Source: Streptomyces genisteinicus
GTDB lineage: Bacteria > Actinomycetota > Actinomycetes > Streptomycetales > Streptomycetaceae
Assembly (NCBI RefSeq): GCF_014489615.1
Contig: NZ_CP060825.1
Coordinates: forward strand, 1,357,001-1,421,000
Reading direction: 5' to 3'
Length of the DNA: 64,000 bases
The position numbers and the translations under genes are program-made. The notes beneath the pieces are model-generated. The model had not been told where the DNA came from and did not search any database. It saw nothing but the letters and a program-made list of their open reading frames with translations. Below, piece by piece: positions 8,936-17,697 of this stretch (within the stretch, counting starts at the first letter, position 1; each line of letters begins with the position of its first letter).

Positions 8936-9562
8936 TCAGGGGTCCAGCACCTGGGCGAGGTAGGCCCCGACCAGGCGCCGGGTCTCCGCGACGATGCGCT
9001 CGTCCCCGGACGGGTCGGCCCGGAAGGCGAGCTGGAGGAGCGCGTCGGCGGCCTCGACCGCGACCAGCACCGCACGCCGCAGGTCCTCGTCCACCGCGCG
9101 CCCCAGCCGCGCGGCGAGCAGCGCCGCCAGCCGGTCGGGGACCTCGCTGTTCACACCGGACACGGGCGCCCCCAGCGGGACCTGGGCGCCGAAGTCGATC
9201 AGGGTGAAGCCGGCGACGGTGCGCTTCATGTCCAGGTACTCGTCGAGCACCACGTCCACGACCGCGCGCCACTCCGCGGCCCCCGGCGGACCCGGCGGAC
9301 CCAGGCGGGCGGCGATGCGCTCGGCGTAGCGGTCGAGGTTGCGGTGGCCGAGCGCGTCGACCAGGGCGCGCTTGTTGCCGAAGAAGCGGTAGACGGAACC
9401 GATGGGGACGCCCGCGCGCTCCGCCACGGCACGGGTGGACAGCTCCTCGTAGCCGCACTCGTCCAGGAGCGCGGCGCAGGCGTCCAGGATCCGGGCGAGG
9501 CGGTCGGCGCTGCGCCGCTGGACGGGCTCCCGGCGCAGAGGGGACGGGGACACGCGCCCCAT
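8936..9562 (-). CDS. TetR-family transcriptional regulator
   Basis: 208 residues. The N-terminal helix-turn-helix is RILDACAALLDECGYEELSTRAVAERAGVPIGSVYRFFGNKRAL (about residues 22-66; GSVYRFFGNK is the recognition-helix block). The C-terminal ligand-binding domain is about 140 residues and has no clear ligand assignment. It is divergent from hmgA with 111 bp between the starts, and a near-perfect 20-bp palindrome lies in that gap. It lies upstream of the molybdopterin oxidoreductase on the same strand (149-bp gap). It could repress hmgA, itself, or the oxidoreductase. The ATG is at 9562; no strong Shine-Dalgarno is seen. Confidence 0.9.
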   Translation of the reverse strand: MGRVSPSPLRREPVQRRSADRLARILDACAALLDECGYEELSTRAVAERAGVPIGSVYRFFGNKRALVDALGHRNLDRYAERIAARLGPPGPPGAAEWRAVVDVVLDEYLDMKRTVAGFTLIDFGAQVPLGAPVSGVNSEVPDRLAALLAARLGRAVDEDLRRAVLVAVEAADALLQLAFRADPSGDERIVAETRRLVGAYLAQVLDP

Positions 9563-9600
9563 GATGCCGGGCCGTTGCCGTTGACGGACCCGTCCTGCAA

Positions 9601-9620
9601 TCCTACGGTTGTCCATAGGA
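9601..9620. promoter_or_regulatory. 20-bp inverted repeat between tetR and hmgA
   Basis: The sequence is TCCTACGGTTGTCCATAGGA. The 8-bp arms TCCTAcGG and CCaTAGGA differ at one pair and flank TTGT. It is 38 nt upstream of the tetR start and 53 nt upstream of the hmgA start, the position expected for an operator controlling both divergent promoters. Confidence 0.55.
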
Positions 9621-9673
9621 ATGGGCGCACGGGCGGCCACGGCACAGGTTGACGCAGACATCATGGAGCGGCG

Positions 9674-11002
9674 ATGAGCGGCATCGAACAGGCGCGGAAG
9701 ACGGCCGAGGGGCTGACCGACGGGTCCTTCTCCCCCGGATTCGGCAACGAGCACAGTTCCGAGGCCGTGCCCGGCGCGCTCCCGCACGGGCGCAACTCCC
9801 CCCAGCGCGCCCCCCTCGGCCTCTACGCGGAGCAGCTCAGCGGCAGCGCGTTCACCGAGCCGCGCGCCCGCAACCGGCGTTCCTGGCTGTACCGGATCCG
9901 CCCCTCGGCCGCCCACCCCGCCTTCGTCCGCACGGACAACGGCAGCCTGCGCACCGCCCCGTTCACCGAGTCCGTCCCCGACCCGAACCGGCTGCGCTGG
10001 AACCCGCTGCCCGAGCCCGCCCCCGGCACCGACTGGCTGGCCGGCCTGTGGACGCTCGGCGGCAACGGCGACGCCGCCCAGCGCACCGGCATGGCCGTGC
10101 ACCTGTACCACGCCAACGCGGCCATGACGGACCGGGTGTTCTCCGACGCCGACGGCGAGCTGCTGATCGTCCCCGAGCGGGGCGGCCTGCTGCTGGTGAC
10201 CGAGCTCGGCCTGCTGCCCGTCCGCCCCGGCGAGGTGGCCCTGATCCCCCGCGGCGTCCGGTTCCGCGTCGAGCTCCTCGACGAGAGCGCCCGCGGCTAC
10301 GTCTGCGAGAACTACGGGCAGCCGTTCGAACTCCCCGAGCTCGGCCCCATCGGCGCCAACGGCCTCGCCAACGCACGGGACTTCCTCGCCCCGGTCGCCG
10401 CGTACGAGGACACCGAGCGCCCGGTCGAGGTGGTCAACAAGTTCTGCGGCAACCTCTGGACCGCTACGTACGACCACTCCCCTCTCGACGTCGTCGCCTG
10501 GCACGGCACCCACGCGCCGTACGTCTACGACCTGCGGCGCTTCAACGTGATCGGCACGATCTCCTACGACCACCCCGACCCGTCGATCTTCACTGTGCTG
10601 ACCTCGCCCTCGGACACCCCCGGGCTCGCCGGGGTGGACTTCGTGGTCTTCGCCCCCCGCTGGCTGGTCGGCGAGGACACCTTCCGCCCGCCCTACTTCC
10701 ACCGCAACGTGATGAGCGAGTACATGGGCCTGATCGAGGGGGCGTACGACGCCAAGGCCGAGGGATTCGTGCCGGGCGGCGGCTCGCTGCACAACATGAT
10801 GTCCGCGCACGGCCCGGACCGGGAGACCTTCGACCGGGCGAGCGCCGCGGAGCTGAAGCCGCAGCGGATCGACGACGGACTGGCGTTCATGTTCGAGACC
10901 CGCTGGCCGGTGACCGCGACCGCGCAGGCGGCGGGTGCCGCACACCTGCAGAAGGGGTACGACGACGTGTGGCAGGGTCTTGAGCGCCACTTCCGGCCGT
11001 AA
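9674..11002 (+). CDS. hmgA: Homogentisate 1,2-dioxygenase
   Basis: 442 residues, the usual length for the family. It opens the ring of homogentisate to maleylacetoacetate with O2 and Fe(II) in tyrosine and phenylalanine catabolism. The family hallmarks are present: [12 protein letters not shown] near the N-terminus, [13 protein letters not shown], and the iron-ligand region [17 protein letters not shown] with the downstream [15 protein letters not shown] block. The ATG is preceded by GGAG. Maleylacetoacetate isomerase and fumarylacetoacetase genes are not adjacent, so the pathway is split. It is divergent from a tetR gene and followed 27 nt later by a HutC-type regulator; either could control it. 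Confidence 0.97.
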   Translation: MSGIEQARKTAEGLTDGSFSPGFGNEHSSEAVPGALPHGRNSPQRAPLGLYAEQLSGSAFTEPRARNRRSWLYRIRPSAAHPAFVRTDNGSLRTAPFTESVPDPNRLRWNPLPEPAPGTDWLAGLWTLGGNGDAAQRTGMAVHLYHANAAMTDRVFSDADGELLIVPERGGLLLVTELGLLPVRPGEVALIPRGVRFRVELLDESARGYVCENYGQPFELPELGPIGANGLANARDFLAPVAAYEDTERPVEVVNKFCGNLWTATYDHSPLDVVAWHGTHAPYVYDLRRFNVIGTISYDHPDPSIFTVLTSPSDTPGLAGVDFVVFAPRWLVGEDTFRPPYFHRNVMSEYMGLIEGAYDAKAEGFVPGGGSLHNMMSAHGPDRETFDRASAAELKPQRIDDGLAFMFETRWPVTATAQAAGAAHLQKGYDDVWQGLERHFRP

Positions 11003-11029
11003 CAGCCAGATGCCGTGTACGGAGATGCC

Positions 11030-11782
11030 GTGACCTCCTTCGCTCCCGACTCGCTGGTCCTGAACCGCAAGCTGCCGCTGTGGTACCAGGTCTCGCAGTC
11101 GCTGCGCGCCTCGATACTGGGCCGGGCGCCCGGTGCGCCCCTGCGCCTGCCCACCGAGGAGCAGCTCGCCCAGCACTACGGGGTGAGCGTCCTGACCATG
11201 CGCCAGGCGCTCAAGGAGCTGGAGGAGGAGGGGCTGATCAGCCGCCACCGGCGGCGCGGCACCTTCATCGAGCCGGGGGCGCGCAGGGGCGCCCCCCGGC
11301 GGCTGCTGGGATCGATCGACGCGATCGTGGCCCAGCAGTCCGGCGAGCGCACCACGATCCTCGGCCACGGCCCGGAGCCGGTCACCGGGGACCTGGCGGA
11401 GCACTTCCCGGACGCCGCGGAGGTCGTCGTCTTCCGGCGGCTGCGCCGCGACGGCGGCACGGACGAGCCGACCAACTGGGCGGAGAACGCGCTCCGTCCG
11501 GAGGTCGCGGCCCGCGTCGACCTCGCCGACCTGGAGCGCTGGCCGATGACGAAGGTGCTGCGGGACGTGCTCGGCGTCCGCATCAGCCGGATCACGGACA
11601 CCGTCGAGGCACGTCTGGCCGACCCGGAGACGGCACAGCTGCTGTCCGTGCCGCTGCTCAGCCCGATCCTGCACTACACGGGCGTGACCTACGACGCCGA
11701 GGGGCGGGTGGTGGACGTGGCCCGGATCCGCTACCGGGGTGACCGGTTCTCCTTCTCCGTGACGGTGGACGCGGCGGACTGA
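11030..11782 (+). CDS. GntR/HutC-family transcriptional regulator
   Basis: 250 residues. The winged HTH (LPTEEQLAQHYGVSVLTMRQALKELEEEGLISRHRRRGTF, about residues 43-83) is followed by a UTRA ligand-binding domain of the HutC subfamily. The GTG at 11030 is chosen because GGAG lies 5 nt upstream; an in-frame GTG at 11015 has no ribosome site. It begins 27 nt after hmgA, so the two are probably co-transcribed, and control of aromatic amino acid catabolism is the simplest inference. No inducer can be read from the sequence. Confidence 0.88.
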   Translation: MTSFAPDSLVLNRKLPLWYQVSQSLRASILGRAPGAPLRLPTEEQLAQHYGVSVLTMRQALKELEEEGLISRHRRRGTFIEPGARRGAPRRLLGSIDAIVAQQSGERTTILGHGPEPVTGDLAEHFPDAAEVVVFRRLRRDGGTDEPTNWAENALRPEVAARVDLADLERWPMTKVLRDVLGVRISRITDTVEARLADPETAQLLSVPLLSPILHYTGVTYDAEGRVVDVARIRYRGDRFSFSVTVDAAD

Positions 11783-11913
11783 GCCGGCGCGGACGGTGCG
11801 GGGCGCGGCCCCGGCCGGGAGCCCGCGGGGCGCTGGGTGCTGGGGGTGCCTCCCGCGACGGGCACCACAGGCGCGTCGCCGACAGGCCGCCCGTGAAGAC
11901 CGGTTCGCCGGAC

Positions 11914-11941
11914 GCACGGGGTCGGATGCACGGGGTCGGAT
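11914..11941. repeat. Two direct copies of a 14-bp sequence in an otherwise empty gap
   Basis: GCACGGGGTCGGAT occurs at 11914-11927 and 11928-11941, with a further partial GCACG. The surrounding 334-bp gap (11783-12116) shows no gene. A TAGCAT box lies at its downstream end, 7 nt before the next GTG. Confidence 0.6.
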
Positions 11942-12116
11942 GCACGCCGCCGGACGCCTGGCGTGTCCCCGGGGCCGCAGGGCACACGGGCCCATCGCGC
12001 GGCGGAGCGGCGCACCCGTACCGGGCGGATGCGGGCGCTTCGGCAACGCAGCGCGGTGCCGTGGCCGTCGTCGGGCGCCCTCCGGCGGCGGCGCGACAGC
12101 CCTTAGCATCGGCACG

Positions 12117-13451
12117 GTGAGCGCACGCACCCCGTCCGAGCCGCAGCCCCTGCCCGACGCCGTACCGCCGCCCCGCACGGAGTCCGGCCGGCGGGTGTCC
12201 GCGCCCGGGGGCCGTACCGCGCCCCGGGGCGCGGACGGGTCCGTGCGGAGTGCCGCCCCCGCGCACGACGACGTCCCGCTGCTCGACGATCTGATGCCGT
12301 GGTCCGTGGCGCCGCTCCGGCTCGGACGGGACTGGGTGATGGCGCCCGACGCCGGTTCCCTGCGCGGCCGCTGGAAGGCGCTGACCGGCGCGGAGCCCGG
12401 GGAGCGCGAGAGGCTGTTCCGTCCGACCCGGGCCCGCACCCCGCAGAGCGCGGTGGCCCAGCTGCCCGGGCATCCGGGCGGCAGCGGGCGGATCGCCCGC
12501 GAGGAGGGCCGCTGCCCGGAGCCGGTCCGGGTGCTGCACGGCGCGTTCGACGAGCAGTGGCTGATACCGGACCACCGGCTGATCGACGCCGCCCGGCCCG
12601 AGCTGTGGCGGGTGCGGGACGGACGGCAGCGCTTCGCCGTCGAACAGGGGCATGTCCCCGGGGCCGGCGGACCGGCCCTGGTGGTGACCTCGCTGCTGCC
12701 GGACGGCAGGTCCCCGGCGGGACGTCCGGGGCGCATCCGGCCGCTGTACCGCAGGCCGGGCGGGCGCGAGCCCAATGTGGCCCCCGGCCTCCTCGGCCTG
12801 CTCACCCGTCGCTACGGGCGGCCGGTGACGGCGGAGGACCTGCTGTGCTGGTGCGTGGCGGCCGCGACCGGGACACCGGCGGGGTGCGCCGTGCCGCTCA
12901 CCGCGGATCCCGCGCTCTGGGCGCGCGGCGTCGGCCTCGGGCGCACCGCGACCGGCATCCTCCTGCGCGGCGCGGACGGCGGCGCGCGGCCGAAGCTGCC
13001 GGGCGGACGGCGGCCCTACGTCCGGGCGGCGCTGCCGCCGCGACCGCGGACGCTCGCCTACGACACCGCCGAGGAGGCGCTGCTGATCGGCGACGAGGGC
13101 CGCATCTCCCCCGTACCGGCGGAAGCGTGGGAGTTCGAGGCCGGCGGCGGCCGGGTGCTCGACCTGTGGTTCGCCCGGCGCACGGCCGAGGCGGAGCCCG
13201 GCACGCTGGAAGCGGTGCGCCCGGCCGCCTGGCCCCAGGAGTGGACGTCCGAACTGCTGGAACTGGTCACGGTGCTGGCGCTCCTCGCCGATCTCCGCAC
13301 GGAGTGCGCGCCGCTGCGCGAGGGCCCGCGGATCCCGGCCGGCGACCTCCGGGCCGAGGGGGTGCTCCCGCCCCCGGCCGCGTCGCGCCGCCCCGCATCG
13401 GTCCTGGACCACCGGGAGGAGGGCCCGGACGGGCAGTTCGCCCTGCTCTGA
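12117..13451 (+). CDS. Stand-alone type ISP restriction-modification C-terminal-like protein
   Basis: 444 residues from the GTG at 12117. TAGCAT ends 7 nt before this codon, so a leaderless transcript is likely. The section around VLHGAFDEQWLIPDHRLIDAARPELWRV and the later ARPKLPGGRRPYV resemble the C-terminal specificity region of LlaBIII-like type ISP enzymes. The helicase, nuclease and N6-adenine methyltransferase (NPPY) domains of those large proteins are absent, both here and in the adjacent genes. It is therefore either a DNA-recognition remnant or a repurposed single-domain protein. Family assignment is from remembered similarity. The first 60 residues are Pro/Arg-rich and poorly constrained. 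Confidence 0.6.
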   Translation: MSARTPSEPQPLPDAVPPPRTESGRRVSAPGGRTAPRGADGSVRSAAPAHDDVPLLDDLMPWSVAPLRLGRDWVMAPDAGSLRGRWKALTGAEPGERERLFRPTRARTPQSAVAQLPGHPGGSGRIAREEGRCPEPVRVLHGAFDEQWLIPDHRLIDAARPELWRVRDGRQRFAVEQGHVPGAGGPALVVTSLLPDGRSPAGRPGRIRPLYRRPGGREPNVAPGLLGLLTRRYGRPVTAEDLLCWCVAAATGTPAGCAVPLTADPALWARGVGLGRTATGILLRGADGGARPKLPGGRRPYVRAALPPRPRTLAYDTAEEALLIGDEGRISPVPAEAWEFEAGGGRVLDLWFARRTAEAEPGTLEAVRPAAWPQEWTSELLELVTVLALLADLRTECAPLREGPRIPAGDLRAEGVLPPPAASRRPASVLDHREEGPDGQFALL

Positions 13452-13715
13452 CCGCGGTGTCCGGGCGGACGGCACCGGCCGGGGCGGCCCGGACAGCAGC
13501 CCGTCCGGCGCACCGGAACACCCTCGGGCGACGGCCGTGCGACACCCGCGCGCACCGGCCCGGACCCGCACCCCGGGCCGAACCGGGGACGGGCCCGCAC
13601 CCCGGGCCCACCCCCGCACCCGCACCCACCCCCACCCCCGCACCCGTCCCCGCAGGAACCACGGCGGACCCGAACCACGGGGTGCCGCCCGCGCCCCGCA
13701 CGAAAGGCAGACCCC

Positions 13716-14912
13716 ATGGACCCTCAGCCGCTGCCGCTCGCCGGCATCACCGTCGTCGCCGTCGAACAGGCCGTCTCCGCTCCGTTCGCCACCCGTCAGC
13801 TCGCCGACCTCGGAGCCCGGGTGATCAAGGTCGAGCGTCCGGACGGCGGCGACTTCGCCCGCGGGTACGACACGGCGGCGCGCGGGCTCGCCTCGCACTT
13901 CGTGTGGTGCAACCGCGGCAAGGAGTCCGTCGCCGTCGACCTCAAGGACCCGCGCGGGCGGGAGATCGTGCACCGGCTGGTGGCGGACGCCGACGTGTTC
14001 GTGCAGAACCTGGCCCAGGGGGCGGCGGCCCGGCTGGGGCTGGACGCGGCCGCGCTCTGCGCGCGGCACCCCCGGCTGGTGGCCGTGGACATCTCGGGGT
14101 ACGGGCCCGAGGGTCCCTACGCCCACAAGCGCGCCTACGACATGCTCGTGCAGTGCGAGGCCGGTCTCGTCTCGGTGACCGGGACACCGGAGAGGCCGGT
14201 GAAGGCGGGGGTGCCGGCGGCCGACGTGGCGGCCGCGATGTACGCGTTCTCCGGTGTGCTGGCGGCACTGCTGCGGCGGGCCTCGACCGGGCGGGGCGGG
14301 CCGGTGGAGGTCTCCATGCTCGACGCGCTCGCCGAGTGGATGGGGCATCCGCTGCACCACGGGATGCACGGGGGCGAGGCACCGGCGCGCACCGGGCTCG
14401 CGCACGCCGTGATCGCCCCGTACGACGCCTACGACACCGCCGACGGGAGCCAGGTGCTGCTGTCGGTGCAGAACGACCGGGAGTGGCGGCGGCTGGCCGA
14501 GCAGGTCCTCGGGCGGCCGGATCTGGCGGACGACCCCCGCTTCGCGACCAACAGGGCCCGCACCGGGCGCCGTGGGGAGACGGACGCGGTGGTGGCCGGG
14601 GCGCTGGCCGGGCTGACGGCCGGGGAGGCGGTCGCACGGCTGGAAGCGGCCCAGATCGCCTGCGCACGGCTCAACACCGTGCAGGACGTGGCCGCGCATC
14701 CGCAGCTGGCGGCCCGGGACCGGTGGCGGGAGGTCGACTCGCCTGCCGGGCCGCTGCGTGCGCTGCTGCCGCCGATCACGCTGCCGGGCGGGGCTCCGGT
14801 GCCGATGGGCGCCGTTCCCTCACTCGGCGAGCACACCGACGCGCTGCTGCGGTCCCTGGGGATGACGGAAGAGACCGCGGCGGCGCTGCGCCGGGACGGT
14901 GTGGTCGCCTGA
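13716..14912 (+). CDS. CaiB/BaiF (class III) CoA-transferase
   Basis: 398 residues, full length for the family. It moves CoA between a carboxylate and an acyl-CoA through an aspartyl-CoA intermediate. The N-terminal Rossmann block GITVVAVEQAVSAPFATRQLADLGARVIKVE and the NRGKESVAVDLKDPRG block are typical. The catalytic Asp is in AYDMLVQCEAGL (about residue 142). The C-terminal domain contains DPRFATNRAR. The start has AAAGG 8 nt upstream. The 264-bp gap before it (13452-13715) holds only C-rich low-complexity DNA (about 13607-13655). Neighbours do not identify the substrate. Confidence 0.93.
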   Translation: MDPQPLPLAGITVVAVEQAVSAPFATRQLADLGARVIKVERPDGGDFARGYDTAARGLASHFVWCNRGKESVAVDLKDPRGREIVHRLVADADVFVQNLAQGAAARLGLDAAALCARHPRLVAVDISGYGPEGPYAHKRAYDMLVQCEAGLVSVTGTPERPVKAGVPAADVAAAMYAFSGVLAALLRRASTGRGGPVEVSMLDALAEWMGHPLHHGMHGGEAPARTGLAHAVIAPYDAYDTADGSQVLLSVQNDREWRRLAEQVLGRPDLADDPRFATNRARTGRRGETDAVVAGALAGLTAGEAVARLEAAQIACARLNTVQDVAAHPQLAARDRWREVDSPAGPLRALLPPITLPGGAPVPMGAVPSLGEHTDALLRSLGMTEETAAALRRDGVVA

Positions 14913-14957
14913 GCGTGATCGTGCGGGGACCGTGTGCCGGGGAGGTGCGCCGTCGGA

Positions 14958-15221
14958 TCAGCCGCGGCTGCCGAGGATCGAACGGCGCAGCCTGCGCAGC
15001 GGTGCGAACAGCGAGACCCGGGCGCTCTTGCTCCGGCGGCGGTGCGCCATGTCGCGCGAGGTCAACTCGCGCATGAGGAGCGTCGCCTCGGCGGCCTCGC
15101 GCTGCGGCACGACCGGTCCGCCCAGCACCGCGAGATGGCGGTCCAGACGCGAGCTGGTCGCACCGCTCCCGCAGGTGATGGCAGGAACCCTCGCCCTGCT
15201 GCGAACTGTTATCTGATCCAT
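14958..15221 (-). CDS. Small basic conserved Streptomyces protein of unknown function
   Basis: 87 residues from the ATG at 15221, which has GGGGAG 5 nt upstream. The sequence is strongly basic, with MAHRRRSKSAR in the middle and LFAPLRRLRRSILG at the C-terminus. There is no signal peptide or membrane segment and only one cysteine (AITCGS). I recall near-identical small proteins in Streptomyces but no assigned function. The basic amphipathic end could bind nucleic acid or membrane; that is speculation. It is divergent from the degenerate kinase gene across a 284-bp gap. Confidence 0.7.
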   Translation of the reverse strand: MDQITVRSRARVPAITCGSGATSSRLDRHLAVLGGPVVPQREAAEATLLMRELTSRDMAHRRRSKSARVSLFAPLRRLRRSILGSRG

Positions 15222-15505
15222 GTCACTCCCCACCCGTACGAGATACCCGGCCCGGGCAGGTTAACCCTATCGCCCCGGCGGTACACCCGTGTATCCCGCC
15301 TGCGTGATTCACCACAGCTGTACGGAGATTGACGGTTACTCTCCGAATACAAGTGATTCCAGGGCGAGTTGGACTGCCGGATCGTTCCGGCGCGGTGGTG
15401 CGGCCGACTGACTGCACCTCAAGCCACAGCGTACGCGCACGAGTTGAGGGAAGCCGAGGCACCCCGGGCGGTGCCGCGGAGAGGATCACGGACAGGGGGC
15501 TGGAC

Positions 15506-16489
15506 ATGACCGGAGCACCGGGTAGGGGCCGTCTGATTGCGGAGCGCTACCGCCTGATCGGGGAGATCGGCGAGGGGGTCACGGGCGTGGCGTGGCTCGC
15601 CCGTGACGAACTGCTGGAGCGGGACGTGGCGGTGAAGGAGGTCCGCGGTCCGGGAGGCGCGGACCCCGCGGCGGCCCGCGCGCTGTACGGGCGGCTGGAG
15701 CACGCGGCCAGGAGCGCCGGCCGCGTCTCCCACCGCAACGTGGTGGCCGTCCACGACGTGGCCACCTGCGACGGCCGGCCCTGGATCGTCATGGAACTCG
15801 TCCGCGGGCTCGCGCTGTCGGACGTGCTGGACGCGGAAGGGGCGCTCCCGCCGCGCCGCGCGGCGCACATCGGGGCCGAGGCACTGGCCGGACTGCGGGC
15901 GGCGCACGCGTCCGGGGTGGCGCACCTCGACGTCAAGCCCGCCAATGTGCTGATCGCCAACGACGGGCGAGTGCTGGTGACCGGGTTCGGGATGGCGGCG
16001 GCCGGCACCGCGGGCTCGCTCGGCCCGGCCGGGCCGGCGGCGGACGCGTCCGGCGCGGAGGCGGACCTGTGGTCGCTGGGCGCGCTGCTCTTCACGGCGG
16101 TCGAGGGCCGTTCCCCGGCCGGGGGCGGACCGGTGGTCAGCGGACGGGCGGACCCGGCGCTGGCGGAGGTGATCGAGGGGCTGCTCCGGGAAGATCCGGC
16201 GGAGCGGATGACGGCGGCGGAGGCGGAGCACCGGCTGCGCCTGGCGAGCGCGGGCGGGCAGCCGCGGGTCGGCGGGGCGGGCGCCGCCCCGGCGGCTCCG
16301 GCGGCCGCCGGGGACGAGGGTCCGGCTGCGGGCGGCCCGGCTCGGACGGGGGGCGACGGCCCGGCGGCGCCCGGGGCGGCACCGGACGCGGAGCCGGAGG
16401 GGCCGCGGCACGCGACGGCGGTGCTGGCGGGCGGGGTCGCCCTCCTGGTGCTGGCACTGGCCGCGCTGGTGTGGGCGCTGGCGGGCTGA
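15506..16489 (+). CDS. Membrane-anchored Ser/Thr kinase-like protein with degenerate DFG motif
   Basis: 327 residues. The N-terminal Hanks-type kinase domain covers about residues 15-245, followed by an Ala/Gly/Pro-rich linker and one C-terminal membrane helix (VLAGGVALLVLALAALVWAL), with almost no extracellular part. The glycine loop GEIGEGVTGVAW, the ATP-binding Lys (DVAVKEV, residue 44) and the catalytic-loop HLDVKPANV are present. The metal-binding DFG motif reads GFG (VTGFGMA), and the activation segment is short and lacks an APE. It may be a pseudokinase or weakly active. The ATG has AGGGGG 7 nt upstream. The 15222-15505 gap holds the divergent promoters, but I could not define them. 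Confidence 0.85.
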   Translation: MTGAPGRGRLIAERYRLIGEIGEGVTGVAWLARDELLERDVAVKEVRGPGGADPAAARALYGRLEHAARSAGRVSHRNVVAVHDVATCDGRPWIVMELVRGLALSDVLDAEGALPPRRAAHIGAEALAGLRAAHASGVAHLDVKPANVLIANDGRVLVTGFGMAAAGTAGSLGPAGPAADASGAEADLWSLGALLFTAVEGRSPAGGGPVVSGRADPALAEVIEGLLREDPAERMTAAEAEHRLRLASAGGQPRVGGAGAAPAAPAAAGDEGPAAGGPARTGGDGPAAPGAAPDAEPEGPRHATAVLAGGVALLVLALAALVWALAG

Positions 16490-16523
16490 GGACGGACGGA
16501 TGGCGGGCAGCCGGACACACCGC

Positions 16524-16561
16524 GGCCCCGCCCCTGCGCCGTGCGGCGCGGGAGCGGGGCC
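16524..16561. terminator. Hairpin after the kinase-like gene
   Basis: GGCCCCGC (16524-16531) pairs with GCGGGGCC (16554-16561), and an inner GCGCC/GGCGC stem caps it. It lies 35 nt past the kinase stop, in the gap shared with the convergent SGNH hydrolase gene. Confidence 0.5.
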
Positions 16562-16650
16562 CAGGGCCCGCCGCCCGGACGCCTCGGGCACGTGCCCCGC
16601 GTCCGGACGCCGGGCCCCGCCGCGGTCCGCGCGGCCGCCCGTGGTCGCCG

Positions 16651-17460
16651 TCAGTCGTTGGCGTTCAGGACGGGCAGGTAGCCGCCCGACTGGCCGGCCG
16701 CGGTCGGGTGGTAGGACTCCCCGATGTTGAGCCAGTTCACGCTGTGCAGCCAGGCGGAGCCCGAGCAGATCTCGTGGCCGGTGAAGGTCCCGACGACACT
16801 GCCGAAGGTGAAGCCGTGGGCGGCGGCCCTGCGGGCGACGGCCGCGTTCAGATAGTCGGAGGCCCCGTTGATCGCGGTGCGCTCGCCCTCGCTCAGTCCG
16901 GCGATGCAGCTGCCGCCCAGCTTGTAGAAGCGCGGGTAGCCGAGGACGACGACCTTGGCGGAGGGCGCCTTGGAGCGGACCGCCGAGTAGACCGAGTCGA
17001 GGCGGCCCGGGAGGGTGCTGTCCACGTAGGCCCTGGCCTGGTTCACCCGGCTGATGCAGGTGGCCTCGGACTGCAGGACACAGGTGGTCATGACGTCGGC
17101 GAAGCCGGCGTCGTTGCCGCCGACGGTGAGGGAGACCAGGTCGGTGGCGGAGCTGAGCGGGCCCAGCTGATTGGCCGTCACGTCGTTGGTGCGGGCACCC
17201 GAGCAGGCGGTGAAGGCGAACGAGGAGGGGGCGTTCGCGGCCGCCCAGAGCTTCGGGAAGGCACGGGTGCTGCGCTTGCAGTCCCCGCTGGCACTGTCGT
17301 AACTGCCCGCTCCCACACCGGAGGAGTAGGAGTCACCGAGGGCGACGTAGTCGAGGGCGGCGGCCGATGTGCCGGCCTGTGCCGTGCCCGCTCCGGTGAG
17401 GGCGAGGACGGCGCCGAGGACGATCGAGGACGAAAGTGCCGCAAGACGGGACAGCTTCAT
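16651..17460 (-). CDS. Secreted SGNH/GDSL hydrolase (lipase/esterase)
   Basis: 269 residues. A Sec signal peptide ends at GTAQA (about residue 29). Catalytic blocks are in order: block I GDSYSSGVGAG with the nucleophile Ser, block III VGGNDAGF with the oxyanion Asn, and block V SYHPTAAGQ with the catalytic His. Six cysteines in the mature part are consistent with disulfides in an exported enzyme. It resembles the Streptomyces extracellular lipase/esterase group (S. rimosus lipase type). The start has GGGAGG upstream. It is monocistronic; the substrate is probably short- to medium-chain esters, known only for the family. Confidence 0.93.
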   Translation of the reverse strand: MKLSRLAALSSSIVLGAVLALTGAGTAQAGTSAAALDYVALGDSYSSGVGAGSYDSASGDCKRSTRAFPKLWAAANAPSSFAFTACSGARTNDVTANQLGPLSSATDLVSLTVGGNDAGFADVMTTCVLQSEATCISRVNQARAYVDSTLPGRLDSVYSAVRSKAPSAKVVVLGYPRFYKLGGSCIAGLSEGERTAINGASDYLNAAVARRAAAHGFTFGSVVGTFTGHEICSGSAWLHSVNWLNIGESYHPTAAGQSGGYLPVLNAND

Positions 17461-17697
17461 GGAACCTCCCAGGCGGTGCGCAGGATCTCTGCGGGCACTT
17501 TCGTACCAGCAGACACACCCGACAGGAAGTGTTCATGCCAAAGATGTTACTGACGGGTTGTCGGCACCCCCGGATCAAGGACTGCCAAGGTGGAGCCAAG
17601 CGGTCCGAACCGGGCGCCCCCGACGGCTCCTTCCCGCCACTGCCGCGCCGGGCAAAACACGGTGCGCCGGCAGGGGGTGTGCCGGATCATGTGCCGT

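Noticed and set aside
8936..12805. Long open frame of over 1,200 codons on the minus strand
   Set aside because: Only its last 208 codons (the TetR regulator) have a protein-like composition; the rest lies antisense to hmgA and the HutC regulator and is an artefact of high GC.
13607..13655. C-rich CCCCGCACCC tract as a regulatory repeat
   Set aside because: Irregular low-complexity DNA without symmetry or fixed unit; no function can be supported.
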